Positions 26,390-35,068 of a stretch of DNA of 64,000 bases are shown here, in pieces. The DNA is taken from positions 1 to 64,000 of the forward strand of contig NZ_JBNAGK010000008.1 of assembly GCF_049803835.1 (NCBI RefSeq), given 5' to 3'. How positions within the stretch are numbered: position 1 is the first letter of the stretch; each line of letters opens with the position of its first letter. A program made the position numbers and the translations under genes. The stretch is from Pacificoceanicola sp049803835 (lineage in GTDB: Bacteria > Pseudomonadota > Alphaproteobacteria > Rhodobacterales > Rhodobacteraceae). The notes under the pieces were generated by a model, which saw only the letters and a program-made list of their open reading frames with translations, was not told the origin of the DNA and ran no database searches.

Positions 26390-26776
26390 ATGCCACTGAC
26401 AGCCTTCGACCACGTCAACGTTCGGACCGCCAATCTGGACGCTATGACTGCATGGTATGGGCGCATCCTGGGCCTGCATCCGGGGCCGCGCCCTCCGTTC
26501 AACGTCGGCGGGGCCTGGCTCTACCTCGGCGATCAGCCTTACGTGCACCTTGTGGAGGTGGCGAGCCCGCCCGAGGCGGCGGGAAACACCACGCTGGAAC
26601 ATTTCGCCTTCCGCGCCAGGGACATGCCCGCCTTCATTGCCCTCCTGAAAGACAACGGTATCGTCCACAGCATCGACGAAGTTCCGGAGTTCCCCATCGT
26701 TCAGGTCAACTTTCACGACCCGGATGGCAACCACATCCACGTCGATTTTCACAAGGAAGAACTGGCGTCGCTCTGA
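26390..26776 (+). CDS. VOC-family (glyoxalase/bleomycin resistance fold) protein
   Basis: This 128-residue protein has the paired beta-alpha-beta-beta-beta modules of the vicinal oxygen chelate fold. Metal ligands are likely His8 (FDHVNVRT), Glu or His in HLVEVAS and TLEHFAFRA, and Glu/His in the C-terminal DPDGNHIHVDF. It resembles small lactoylglutathione lyase-like or dioxygenase-like enzymes, but the reaction cannot be named from the sequence. It converges on the hemerythrin gene with no gap. Confidence 0.85.
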   Translation: MPLTAFDHVNVRTANLDAMTAWYGRILGLHPGPRPPFNVGGAWLYLGDQPYVHLVEVASPPEAAGNTTLEHFAFRARDMPAFIALLKDNGIVHSIDEVPEFPIVQVNFHDPDGNHIHVDFHKEELASL

Positions 26777-27328
26777 TCAGGACAGACCGTCCGGACCGTG
26801 CTTGAGGATCACCGGCACGATCAGGTCTTCCTCGTCCTCCAGATGACGGAGCAGCATGGCCTCGAAGGACAGGACCTCTTCGCGGAACACGCCCGGTTCG
26901 GTCTGCCCCTTGATCACGCCATTGGCCGCCGCGGTGAACCGGTTCAACAGGCCGTCCATGGCGTGGTGATCGCGGTCGAGGATCTCGAAACCCCGCTCCA
27001 GCGCCCGTTCCTTGCCGCTCAGGATCGGGAAGTAGTGCATGTCCTCGATCTGGTGGTGGCCATGCAGGCTCTGCACCAGCATGCCCCCGAACCGGGAGAG
27101 TCGCGGCAGCATCTGCTCCCGCGCCAGACGCCCGTCCTGCGCCGCCTCCGCATCGCTGCGCAGCATCTCCGACAACCGCCGGAACATCATGTGCCGGTCG
27201 AGCCAGAAGGCGACCAGACCGGCGAAATTCTCATGTGACTGCCAGGCATCGCGCGGGAAATCCGCCACAAGCGCACGCAACGCGTCCGGCAGCCCTTCGC
27301 GGGTTTTCAAATCGAGTGTCTCATCCAT
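26777..27328 (-). CDS. Hemerythrin-domain protein
   Basis: This 183-residue protein is an all-helical hemerythrin-like domain. Possible iron ligands are the His/Glu motifs SHENFAGL near the start, HGHHQIEDMHYFPIL, DRDHHAMDGLL and LLRHLEDEEDLIVPVIL. Such domains carry a di-iron site for sensing or binding O2 or NO. It follows the universal stress protein by 30 bp on the same strand, behind an FNR-type box, which points to low-oxygen expression. Confidence 0.87.
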   Translation of the reverse strand: MDETLDLKTREGLPDALRALVADFPRDAWQSHENFAGLVAFWLDRHMMFRRLSEMLRSDAEAAQDGRLAREQMLPRLSRFGGMLVQSLHGHHQIEDMHYFPILSGKERALERGFEILDRDHHAMDGLLNRFTAAANGVIKGQTEPGVFREEVLSFEAMLLRHLEDEEDLIVPVILKHGPDGLS

Positions 27329-27358
27329 ACGCGCAAGGTGGGCAGGCGCACGCGGATG

Positions 27359-27772
27359 TCAACGCAGCACGTGCACAGCACATCTCGCATGGCGCACAAC
27401 CTGCGTGGCCGTCGAGCCGAGCAACAGGTCCTGCATCCCCGGACGATGCGAGGCGATGACGATCAGGTCGACGCGATTCTGCTCCGCCCAGTCGATGATC
27501 GCCCGACCCGAGTGGCCGTCGATGACGCGCCCCTCGCCGCCAGGCACCTGGGCCGCCATCTCGTCCAGTTCGTTCTGGATCGCCTTCTTCGACTGCGCCG
27601 TGAAGTCCGCCGGAACGTAGTTGATGGCATAGCCGGGCACCGTCTCCATGACGTGGACCAAAATGATCCGGGCGCCGTCCGCCGCCAGCCGCCGCGCCAC
27701 GGCGATCGCCGCCTGCGCCTTGTCGTTGCCCTCCTCATCGAAGGCGATCGGAACCAGAATGGTGGTATACAT
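27359..27772 (-). CDS. Universal stress protein (UspA family)
   Basis: This 137-residue protein has the UspA fold. It starts MYTTILVPIAFDEEGNDKAQ and shows the ATP-binding-type C-terminal motif IVIASHRPGMQDLLLGSTATQVVRHARCAVHVLR (G-2x-G-9x-G-S-like region). Proteins of this type bind ATP and are made under stress or oxygen limitation. It is first in an operon with the hemerythrin gene. An FNR-type box lies about 90 bp upstream. Confidence 0.92.
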   Translation of the reverse strand: MYTTILVPIAFDEEGNDKAQAAIAVARRLAADGARIILVHVMETVPGYAINYVPADFTAQSKKAIQNELDEMAAQVPGGEGRVIDGHSGRAIIDWAEQNRVDLIVIASHRPGMQDLLLGSTATQVVRHARCAVHVLR

Positions 27773-27861
27773 GTGGTCGTTCTCCTACCCTGCCGTCCGG
27801 CCGCCCCTGGGGCATGGGCCGAAACCATGGACCAGTGTCGCACACGCCCTGAGGTTGATCC

Positions 27862-27875
27862 TTGATGGAGATCAT
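27862..27875 (-). promoter_or_regulatory. FNR/FnrL-type box upstream of uspA-hemerythrin
   Basis: TTGATGGAGATCAT matches the FNR consensus TTGAT-N4-ATCAA at 9 of 10 defined bases. It lies 90-103 bp upstream of the universal stress protein gene, far enough for a start site with the box near -41 and a leader of about 50 bases. FnrL control of Usp and hemerythrin genes is plausible in this group. Confidence 0.6.
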
Positions 27876-28062
27876 GCCCGAAAGGCTCCTCAATTCGGAC
27901 ACATTCGCCCCGTAGCACTGAGAACCATAGCAGAACGTTATCCGATCTTGACCCGATCCCCTGTCAGAAGACGCCGGTCCGGTCATTTGATGCCATGTGG
28001 GTGGCCCGTCAGGGTCTCCCGGCCCCATGGGTCTCCCGTCAAGAAACGCGAGGAGCAAGCGG

Positions 28063-28755
28063 ATGCGTTACCTGATCGCCGAAACCAACTGGGACATGAT
28101 GACTCTGGCACAGGAGCTGGTCACCAACGGAACCCTGTTGACCCGGACAGACCGGCCCGAAGATCTCGAACACTTTGCGCGGATCGGTCAGGTCGACCTG
28201 ATCCTCCTCGCCGCGGGCCAGCTGGGCCGGGACGGCGTGACAATCGACAGCCTGCGCGCGGCGAATCCGCGTGCCCCGATCGCACTGGTCGCCCGCAACA
28301 CGACCTCGGAGCAGATGGCCACCTGGATCATGGCCGGGGCCGACACCGTGATCGACCCGCGCACCGACCACGAGGAAACCCTTGCCCGTCTGCAGGCCGT
28401 GGCCCGCCGGGCGCATGGACTTGGCCGCCCGGTGCTGCAATACGGCCCGCTGCGCGTCGATCTCATGCACCGCCGCGCCCACATCGGCGACGTGCGGCTG
28501 AAACTGACGCCGAAGGTCTACGAACTCCTCGAGTTCATCGCCCTGCGTCCCGGCCGCCTCGTGACCCGTGAAAGCCTGCTGACCCATATCTACGGTCTCG
28601 AGAACGAACCGGACCCGCGCGTCTTCGACGTCTACATGTGCAACCTGCGGTCCCAACTGGCGGCCTCGGGCGGCGCGGTGGACATCGAGACGGCGCGTGG
28701 CTCCGGGTTCCGCTTCGTCGCGGACGACATCCCGGACGCCGCCATCGCCGCCTGA
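28063..28755 (+). CDS. CtrA/OmpR-type response regulator with a degenerate receiver
   Basis: This 230-residue protein has a receiver-like N-terminal domain and a C-terminal winged helix (RLKLTPKVYELLEF, VTRESLLTHIYG, RVFDVYMCNLRSQL, GSGFRFV) closest in pattern to CtrA-like regulators. The receiver lacks key residues. The acidic pair at positions 8-9 is T8-N9, the phospho-acceptor Asp is replaced by Ala50 (DLILLA), and the conserved Lys region is VIDPRT. It probably does not respond to phosphorylation in the usual way. GAGGAG at 28050-28055 supports the ATG at 28063. No histidine kinase is adjacent. Confidence 0.85.
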   Translation: MRYLIAETNWDMMTLAQELVTNGTLLTRTDRPEDLEHFARIGQVDLILLAAGQLGRDGVTIDSLRAANPRAPIALVARNTTSEQMATWIMAGADTVIDPRTDHEETLARLQAVARRAHGLGRPVLQYGPLRVDLMHRRAHIGDVRLKLTPKVYELLEFIALRPGRLVTRESLLTHIYGLENEPDPRVFDVYMCNLRSQLAASGGAVDIETARGSGFRFVADDIPDAAIAA

Positions 28756-28908
28756 TCCGCCTCTGCGTTGCAGGTTCTCCGCGCCGCCCCGGTTTCTGCC
28801 GATCCCGCCCCGTTTTTCTTGACAGCTCCGCGCAGGCGGGGCCAAACAGGGGCGGATCAAAAAACCGATCGCCCGGCAACAGGGCGGCCCGAGCAGAACA
28901 GAGACGCC

Positions 28909-29619
28909 ATGACCAGCAGCAGCCAGCGCATCGAGGATTCCCTGCGGGAAACCATCATTTCCCAACCGGACATCATCCTGGACGACAAGGATCTGATGCA
29001 TGCGCTGATCGCAGCCAACGAACGCGCCATGGGCGGCAACATCATCGACCTGCGCGGCATCGCCATGGAGCGGCTCGAGGCCCGGCTGGACCGGCTCGAG
29101 GACACGCACCGCTCGGTGATCGCCGCCGCCTACGAAAACCTCGCCGGGACGAACCAGATCCACCGCGCCGTGCTGCGCATGCTCGACCCGGTGGAGTTCG
29201 AACCCTTCCTACATGACCTGGGCGGCGAAGTGGCCCAGATCCTGCGGGTGGATTCGGTCCGCCTCGTGCTGGAGAGCGCCAATGCCGAGGGCGAGATCGC
29301 CGTGACCCGCCTTGGCGACGTGCTCTCCGTCGCCGAACCGGGTTTCGTGACGGACTATGTCTCGGAAGGCCGCGAGGCACCGTTGCGGCCTGTCACCCTG
29401 CGCCAGATCGAACAGGGCACCGGCCAGATCTTCGGCGACAAGGCCGACTGGATCCGCTCCGAGGCCTGCCTCAAGCTCGACTTCGGCCCCGGCCGCCTGC
29501 CGGGCCTGCTGGTACTCGGCTCCGAGGACCCGCACATGTTCACGCCGCAGCAAGGCACCGATCTGCTGGCCTTCTTCGGCGGCGTCTTCGAACGCGCCAT
29601 GCGGCGCTGGCTCAGCTGA
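28909..29619 (+). CDS. DUF484 family protein
   Basis: This 236-residue protein has a coiled-coil-like N-terminal part (IEDSLRETIISQPDIIL, MERLEARLDRLED) and a GAF-like C-terminal domain (VDSVRLVLE, LPGLLVLGSEDPHMFTPQQGTDLLAFFGGVFERAM). It matches the DUF484 family, which is encoded next to xerC in many proteobacteria. Its biochemical role is unknown. The ATG at 28909 (MTSSSQRIEDSL) is chosen on family similarity; an upstream extension was excluded. It lies 74 bp before xerC. Confidence 0.85.
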   Translation: MTSSSQRIEDSLRETIISQPDIILDDKDLMHALIAANERAMGGNIIDLRGIAMERLEARLDRLEDTHRSVIAAAYENLAGTNQIHRAVLRMLDPVEFEPFLHDLGGEVAQILRVDSVRLVLESANAEGEIAVTRLGDVLSVAEPGFVTDYVSEGREAPLRPVTLRQIEQGTGQIFGDKADWIRSEACLKLDFGPGRLPGLLVLGSEDPHMFTPQQGTDLLAFFGGVFERAMRRWLS

Positions 29620-29693
29620 GAGCCGATAACACACCCGCTGCCACGGGTCCCGAAACCTGAAAGGCGCGCCGGCAAGGCGCGAACCGTGGCACC

Positions 29694-30620
29694 ATGACGC
29701 TGGACATCTCCCCCGCCGCCCGCGACGCCCTCGCCACCTGGCTCGACCACACGAAGGCGCTCAAGGACGCCTCCGGGAACACGCTGACCGCCTATCGCGG
29801 CGACGTGCTCGATTTCATCGTGTTCCTGACCGGCCACAAGGCCGAGCCGCAGGGCCTCGCCCCCCTCGCCCGCGTGACGACCTCCGACATGCGCTCCTGG
29901 ATGGCCCACCTGCGCGGCACCGGCGTCGCCTCGCGCTCCATGGCGCGCAAACTCTCGGCGGTAAAGACCTTCTACCGCTGGCTGGCTGAACGCGAGGGAT
30001 TCGAGCCCACCGCCGTGCTCTCTGCCCGCGCGCCGAAGTTCCAGAAGAAACTCCCCCGCCCCCTGACCGAAGACGCCGCCCGCGCCATGATCGACACCGT
30101 CGAGATGCAGTCGCAGACCGGCTGGATCGGGGCCCGCGACGCGGCGGTCATCACCCTGCTTTACGGCTGCGGGCTGCGGATCTCCGAAGCCCTCGGCCTG
30201 ACCGGCCGCGACCTGCCCCTCGGCGAGTCGCTCCGAATCCTCGGCAAGGGCAAGAAGGAGCGCATCGTTCCCGTCCTGCCCATCGCCCGCCGCGCGGTGG
30301 ACACCTACCTGCGGCTTTGCCCGCACCCGATGGCCGCCGACCTGCCTGTCTTCCGCGGCGCGCGCGGCGGCCCGCTGAACCCGCGCACCATTCAGAAAGT
30401 CACCGAGCAATCGCGCATGCAACTCGGCCTGCCCGCCACCGCCACACCCCACGCCATGCGCCACAGCTTCGCGACGCATCTGCTCTCCGCCGGGGGCGAT
30501 CTGCGTGCCATTCAGGAACTTCTCGGGCACGCCTCGCTGTCCACGACCCAGGCCTATACCTCCGTGGATCAGGTCCAGCTGATGAAGGTCTACGAGGCGA
30601 CCCACCCCAAGGCCGGATAA
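29694..30620 (+). CDS. xerC: Site-specific tyrosine recombinase XerC
   Basis: This 308-residue protein has the SAM-like N-terminal core-binding domain (ALKDASGNTLTAYRGDVLDF) and the catalytic domain with Arg162, Lys185 or Lys187, His253, Arg256, His279 and the nucleophile Tyr288. XerC with XerD resolves chromosome dimers at dif. The DUF484 neighbour, the normal length and the absence of phage genes argue for the housekeeping recombinase rather than a mobile integrase. The bases upstream show no strong ribosome binding site. Confidence 0.9.
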   Translation: MTLDISPAARDALATWLDHTKALKDASGNTLTAYRGDVLDFIVFLTGHKAEPQGLAPLARVTTSDMRSWMAHLRGTGVASRSMARKLSAVKTFYRWLAEREGFEPTAVLSARAPKFQKKLPRPLTEDAARAMIDTVEMQSQTGWIGARDAAVITLLYGCGLRISEALGLTGRDLPLGESLRILGKGKKERIVPVLPIARRAVDTYLRLCPHPMAADLPVFRGARGGPLNPRTIQKVTEQSRMQLGLPATATPHAMRHSFATHLLSAGGDLRAIQELLGHASLSTTQAYTSVDQVQLMKVYEATHPKAG

Positions 30621-30760
30621 CCGCCCCCGTGTTTCTTCTCTTTGAAAATACTCGAAAAGTTCCGCGCTTGCCCCGGGTGTCCGGCCAAACGGACGCGCTT
30701 GCGCTCATCCGGGCGCAAGCCTAGGCTCGCACCGAACGCCCCCTGACAGGACCCCTCGCG

Positions 30761-31363
30761 ATGAAACTGATCCACTCCCCGGCCTCGCCCTTCGTGCGCA
30801 AGACCGTCGTGACCCTGCACGAAACCGGCCTGTTTCCGCAGGTCGAACTGGTCAATGTGACGACAACCCCCTTGGCCACCGCGCCCGAGGTCGCCGCCGC
30901 CAACCCGATGGGCAAGATCCCCGCGCTGGTGCGCGACGATGGCCCTGCGCTCTACGACAGCCGGGTGATCTGCCGCTATCTCGACGCAAAGGCCGGGACC
31001 GCCCTTTATCCCGAAAGCCGGATCTGGGATGTGCTGACGCTGGAGGCGACCGCGGACGGCATCATGGAGGCCTCGCTGGCGATCGTCTACGAGACCCGTT
31101 TCCGCGATCCCGAGATGCAGTCCACCGAGTGGATGGAGGCGCAATGGGCCAAGGCCAGCCGTGCGCTTGATGTGCTCGAGTCGCGTTGGCTCAGCCATCT
31201 GAACGGCCCGCTCGACATGGGCCAGATCGCCGTCGGCTGTGCGCTCGGCTACATCGACCTGCGCCACAGCGCGCGCGACTGGCGTGCGGGACGCAGCGGT
31301 CTGGCCGCCTGGTTCGAGACCTTCGGCGCACGCGAGTCGATGCAGGCGACGAAACCCGCCTGA
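30761..31363 (+). CDS. Glutathione S-transferase family protein
   Basis: This 200-residue protein has the GST N-terminal thioredoxin-like domain (MKLIHSPASPFVRKTVVTLHE, with Ser at the usual GSH-contact position, then NPMGKIPALVRDDG and the GSH-binding YDSRVICRYLD) and an all-helical C-terminal domain. It is soluble. The substrate is unknown. It converges with the LpxQ-like gene across a short spacer containing a repeat element. Confidence 0.9.
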   Translation: MKLIHSPASPFVRKTVVTLHETGLFPQVELVNVTTTPLATAPEVAAANPMGKIPALVRDDGPALYDSRVICRYLDAKAGTALYPESRIWDVLTLEATADGIMEASLAIVYETRFRDPEMQSTEWMEAQWAKASRALDVLESRWLSHLNGPLDMGQIAVGCALGYIDLRHSARDWRAGRSGLAAWFETFGARESMQATKPA

Positions 31364-31380
31364 AGCCTTCCTGACAGCAC

Positions 31381-31405
31381 GTAGGGCGGGGCTGTGCCCC
31401 GCACC
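31381..31405. repeat. 25-bp GTAGGGCGGGG element, copy 1
   Basis: GTAGGGCGGGGCTGTGCCCCGCACC contains a hairpin, GCGGGGC-TGT-GCCCCGC. A near-identical element is at 35225-35249. It sits between convergent GST and LpxQ-like genes and is typical of short dispersed hairpins at Rhodobacterales gene ends. Confidence 0.7.
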
Positions 31406-31409
31406 TGCC

Positions 31410-32075
31410 TCAGAAGTTCAGCGAAATGCCGACGTTCAGCGCGTTGGTCTTGATGTCGGTCTTGAAGGTGCCACCCTCGTCGAACTCACCTTCGTTGGAC
31501 GAGTAGGTAAACTGGTACTCGCCGAACACCGAGAAGCGGTCATTGATCGGATAACTCGCCCCGGCGGTCAGGCGCATCGCCGGGCCGGTGACCTGGAAGC
31601 CATAGGTGCGGCTGCCGCTGGCGTGGTCCGCGTCGACGTGCGGGAAGGCAATCCCGAGGCCGCCGCCCACATAGGGGGTGATCGCGCCCCACTGGTCCGG
31701 CCAGCGGCGCATGACATTCGCGGTCAGCACGTTGTGCCCGTCCGAGAACTCCAGCCGCGAGAACCCCAGCGCCGATTTCACGTCGCTCGGGGCATAGGCC
31801 TTGGTATGGGTGTACTCGAGCCCGAATCCGAGCGTCTCGCTGCGCCACCACGTCACGCGGGCGCCGTAGTAGGGCGGCATCTCGAACGACTTGCCGTCCC
31901 AGCCGACCAGTTGATCATAGGAGCCGCCACCGTTCGGCAGTTCGCCCGACAGACGGCTGTGCGGCAGGGTTTGCCAGCCGGTATAGAACGACAGTTCCAT
32001 CTCCGCCGCCGCCGGGCTGGCAAGCGTCGCGAGAAGGGCCGCACCGGCCGTCGTGGATAGAATCAGGTGTCGCAT
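31410..32075 (-). CDS. Outer-membrane beta-barrel protein, LpxQ-like (lipid A oxidase type)
   Basis: This 221-residue protein has a signal peptide (MRHLILSTTAGAALLATLASPAAA) and then beta-strand-rich sequence ending in aromatic NF, as for outer-membrane barrels. The opening MELSFYTGWQTLPHSRLSG and the later GFGLEYTHTKAYA fit the family of Rhizobium LpxQ, an outer-membrane lipid A oxidase. The relation is from memory of the pattern, so lipid A oxidation is possible but not proven. It is divergent from petA across about 213 bp. Confidence 0.75.
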   Translation of the reverse strand: MRHLILSTTAGAALLATLASPAAAEMELSFYTGWQTLPHSRLSGELPNGGGSYDQLVGWDGKSFEMPPYYGARVTWWRSETLGFGLEYTHTKAYAPSDVKSALGFSRLEFSDGHNVLTANVMRRWPDQWGAITPYVGGGLGIAFPHVDADHASGSRTYGFQVTGPAMRLTAGASYPINDRFSVFGEYQFTYSSNEGEFDEGGTFKTDIKTNALNVGISLNF

Positions 32076-32288
32076 GGTGCGCCTTGGTCAATGTCTCGAT
32101 GTCAGATAAGCATTGCGGGGGTCGCGTTTCAACCGCGACACATCCGCGCTTATTGCAATCAGGGGCTTTTGTGTGCTGGACGCCTCACGTCAGCTTGGCT
32201 AATAACCGCCGCGGAACGGCTGCGATTTATCGCGGCCCTTGGTTGTATTCCGGCCAGACAAGGCCCCGAAAGCAATGGAGCGAATCTC

Positions 32289-32852
32289 GTGTCACACGCA
32301 GAAGATCACGAAGGCACCCGTAGAGACTTTCTCTACTATGCCACGGCAGGCGCAGGGGTCGTCGCCACGGGCGCGGCTGTCTGGCCGCTGGTGAACCAGA
32401 TGAACCCCTCCGCCGATGTCCGGGCGCTCGCGTCCATCCGCGTCGACGTCTCCGGTGTCTCGACCGGGACCCAGCTGACGGTGAAGTGGCTCGGAAAGCC
32501 GGTGTTCATTCGCCGCCGCACCGAGACGGAGATCGAGGAAGGCCGCGCGGTCGCTCTCTCCGACCTCGTCGACCAGAACGCCGAGAACGCCAACATCGAC
32601 GCCGGTGCCCCGGCGACGGACGAGAACCGCACCCTCGACGAGGCCGGCGAATGGCTCGTCATGATGGGCGTGTGCACACACCTCGGCTGCGTGCCGCTCG
32701 GGGACGGCGCCGGCGACTACGATGGCTGGTTCTGCCCCTGCCACGGCTCTCACTACGACACTGCCGGCCGGATCCGCAAAGGGCCCGCACCGCGCAACCT
32801 GCCGGTTCCCCCGGCGGAATTTGTCGACGAAACCACAATCCTGCTGGGATAA
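32289..32852 (+). CDS. petA: Ubiquinol-cytochrome c reductase, Rieske iron-sulfur subunit
   Basis: This 187-residue protein is the Rieske subunit of the cytochrome bc1 complex. The start region TRRDFLYYATAGAGVVATGAAVWPLV is a Tat-type signal that also acts as membrane anchor. The 2Fe-2S ligands are in CTHLGC and CPCHGSH. The GTG at 32289 (VSHAEDHEGTRRDF) follows GGAG at 32277-32280; a longer upstream frame has no similarity. It is the first gene of petABC; petB follows after 12 bp. Confidence 0.95.
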   Translation: MSHAEDHEGTRRDFLYYATAGAGVVATGAAVWPLVNQMNPSADVRALASIRVDVSGVSTGTQLTVKWLGKPVFIRRRTETEIEEGRAVALSDLVDQNAENANIDAGAPATDENRTLDEAGEWLVMMGVCTHLGCVPLGDGAGDYDGWFCPCHGSHYDTAGRIRKGPAPRNLPVPPAEFVDETTILLG

Positions 32853-32864
32853 GGAGACGCGCGA

Positions 32865-34196
32865 ATGTCCGGTATTCCGCACGACCATTACGAACCGAAG
32901 TCCGGTGGGGAGAAGTGGCTGCACAAGCGCCTTCCGATCCTGGGCCTCGTCTATGACACCATCATGATCCCCACCCCCAAGAACCTGAACTGGTGGTGGA
33001 TCTGGGGCATCGTGCTTGCCTACTGCCTGGTCCACATGATCGTGACCGGCGTGGTGCTCGTGATGCACTACACCCCGCATGTGGATTACGCCTTTGCCTC
33101 CGTCGAGCACATCATGCGCGACGTGAACGGCGGCTACATGATCCGCTACCTGCATGCCAACGGCGCGTCGCTGTTCTTCGTCGCCGTCTACATCCACATC
33201 TTCCGCGGTCTCTACTACGGCTCCTACAAGGCGCCCCGCGAAGTGACCTGGATCGTCGGCATGCTGATCTACCTCGCCATGATGGGCACCGCCTTCATGG
33301 GTTATGTGCTGCCCTGGGGCCAGATGTCCTTCTGGGGTGCCACGGTGATCACCGGCCTGTTCGGGGCCATCCCGCTGATCGGCGAGCCGATCCAGACCTG
33401 GCTCCTCGGCGGGCCCGCCGTGGACAACGCCACGCTGAACCGCTTCTTCTCGCTGCACTACCTGCTGCCCTTCGTGATCGCGGCCCTCGTCGCCATCCAC
33501 ATCTGGGCCTTCCACACCACGGGCAACAACAACCCGACCGGTGTCGAAGTGCGTCGCACCTCCAAGGCCGACGCCGAGAAGGACACGCTGCCCTTCTGGC
33601 CGTATTTCGTGATCAAGGACCTCTTCGCCCTCGTGGTGGTGCTGGTTGTCTTCTTCGCCGTGGTCGGCTTCATGCCGAACTACCTCGGCCACCCGGACAA
33701 CTACATCGAGGCAAACCCGCTGGCGACGCCCGCCCACATCGTTCCGGAGTGGTATTTCCTGCCGTTCTACGCGATCCTGCGTGCCTTCACCTCCGAAGTC
33801 TGGGTCGTACAGATCGCGTCCTTCGTGACCGGCGGCATCATCGACGCCAAGTTCTTTGGCGTGCTGGCGATGTTCGGCGCCATCGCCGTCATGGCACTGG
33901 CACCCTGGCTCGACACCTCCTCCGTTCGCTCGGCGCGGTATCGCCCGATGCTCAAGTGGTGGTTCTGGCTGCTGGCCATCGACTTCATGGTGCTGATGTG
34001 GCTCGGCGCGATGCCGGCGGAGGAGCCCTACGCCTCCTTCTCCCTGATCGCCTCGGCCTACTGGTTCGGCTACTTCCTCGTCATCCTCCCGCTCATGGGC
34101 GTGATCGAGAAGCCGCTGCCGACGCCGGACACCATCGAGGAAGACTTCAACGCGCACTATGGCAAGGGTGACGCAGCCGGTCATCCGGCTGAGTGA
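32865..34196 (+). CDS. petB: Cytochrome b of the bc1 complex
   Basis: This 443-residue integral membrane protein carries the two b-haems and the quinol sites. Haem ligand histidines occur in the two helices around YMIRYLHANGASLFF/IHIFRG and in LHYLLPFV/AIHIWAFHTTG. The Qo-site PEWY motif is in IVPEWYFLPFYAILRA. There are eight predicted membrane helices. The C-terminal part is longer than that of mitochondrial cytochrome b, as is usual in Rhodobacterales. petC follows after 18 bp. Confidence 0.97.
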   Translation: MSGIPHDHYEPKSGGEKWLHKRLPILGLVYDTIMIPTPKNLNWWWIWGIVLAYCLVHMIVTGVVLVMHYTPHVDYAFASVEHIMRDVNGGYMIRYLHANGASLFFVAVYIHIFRGLYYGSYKAPREVTWIVGMLIYLAMMGTAFMGYVLPWGQMSFWGATVITGLFGAIPLIGEPIQTWLLGGPAVDNATLNRFFSLHYLLPFVIAALVAIHIWAFHTTGNNNPTGVEVRRTSKADAEKDTLPFWPYFVIKDLFALVVVLVVFFAVVGFMPNYLGHPDNYIEANPLATPAHIVPEWYFLPFYAILRAFTSEVWVVQIASFVTGGIIDAKFFGVLAMFGAIAVMALAPWLDTSSVRSARYRPMLKWWFWLLAIDFMVLMWLGAMPAEEPYASFSLIASAYWFGYFLVILPLMGVIEKPLPTPDTIEEDFNAHYGKGDAAGHPAE

Positions 34197-34214
34197 TCGA
34201 AAGGACCGTTTGAG

Positions 34215-35009
34215 ATGCTCAAGAAACTCACCCTCTCGGCCCTGACGGCCCTGACCCTCTCGGCCGGCGGCGCCTATGCCGCCGGTGCCGAGGGCCACAT
34301 CGAGGACTTCGACTTTTCGTTCGAAGGCCCGTTCGGCACCTATGACCAGCACCAGCTGCAGCGCGGTCTGCAGATCTTCACCGAGGTCTGCTCCGCCTGC
34401 CACGGCCTGAAATTCGTGCCCTTCCGCTCCATGTCCGAAGAGGGTGGCCTCGGCTACTCCGAGGACGAGGTCCGGGCCTACGCCGCCCAGAACTTCGAAG
34501 TGTTCGACAGGGAACTCGACGATTTCCGCCCGGCCCGCCCGGCGGACAAGTTCCCGGCCAACACCGGCGTCGGCGCTCCGGACCTGTCGCTGATGGCGAA
34601 GGCCCGCGCGGGCTTCCACGGCCCCTATGGCCTTGGCATCAACCAGTTCCTGCATGGCATCGGCGGCCCCGAGTACATCGCCTCCATCCTCACCGGCTAC
34701 ACCGGCGAGACCATGGAACAGGCGGGCACGACGCTGTACGAAAACCACGCCTTCCCGGGCGGCTGGATATCCATGGCGCCGCCGCTGGCCGGCGAGGACG
34801 TCGAATACGCAGATGGCCACTCCAACGAGCTGCACCATGAAGCGCAGGATGTGGCGGCGTTCCTGATGTGGACCGCGGAACCGAAGATGATGGCGCGCAA
34901 GCAGGCCGGTTTCACCGCCGTCCTGTTCCTCGTCATCCTCTCGGTGCTGCTGTACCTGACCAACAAGCGCATCTGGAAGCCGGTGAAGAAGAAGGCCAAG
35001 TCGGCCTGA
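34215..35009 (+). CDS. petC: Cytochrome c1
   Basis: This 264-residue protein has a signal peptide (MLKKLTLSALTALTLSAGGAYA), the haem c motif CSACH, the axial Met in GGWISMAPPL and a C-terminal membrane anchor (AVLFLVILSVLLYLTNKRIW). Its only cysteines are the two in CSACH. The extra disulfide described for Rhodobacter capsulatus cytochrome c1 is therefore absent. A strong terminator follows. Confidence 0.96.
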   Translation: MLKKLTLSALTALTLSAGGAYAAGAEGHIEDFDFSFEGPFGTYDQHQLQRGLQIFTEVCSACHGLKFVPFRSMSEEGGLGYSEDEVRAYAAQNFEVFDRELDDFRPARPADKFPANTGVGAPDLSLMAKARAGFHGPYGLGINQFLHGIGGPEYIASILTGYTGETMEQAGTTLYENHAFPGGWISMAPPLAGEDVEYADGHSNELHHEAQDVAAFLMWTAEPKMMARKQAGFTAVLFLVILSVLLYLTNKRIWKPVKKKAKSA

Positions 35010-35033
35010 TTTCCTCCGCTTCGATGGTTCGGA

Positions 35034-35060
35034 AAGCCCCGCCTCGTGCGGGGCTTTTTG
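35034..35060 (+). terminator. Intrinsic terminator of petABC
   Basis: AAAGCCCCGC (35034-35043) pairs with GCGGGGCTTT (35049-35058) around a 5-base loop and runs into a TTTTT tract. It ends the petABC transcript 25 bp after the petC stop. Confidence 0.9.
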
Positions 35061-35068
35061 CGTCTGGC

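Noticed and set aside
29694..30620. XerC-like recombinase as the integrase of a mobile element
   Set aside because: It is next to DUF484 as in many chromosomes, with normal length and no phage, attachment-site or transposon features around it.
32140..32175. FNR-like box upstream of petA (around TTATTGCAATCAG)
   Set aside because: Only about 7 of 10 consensus bases match and the symmetry is poor.
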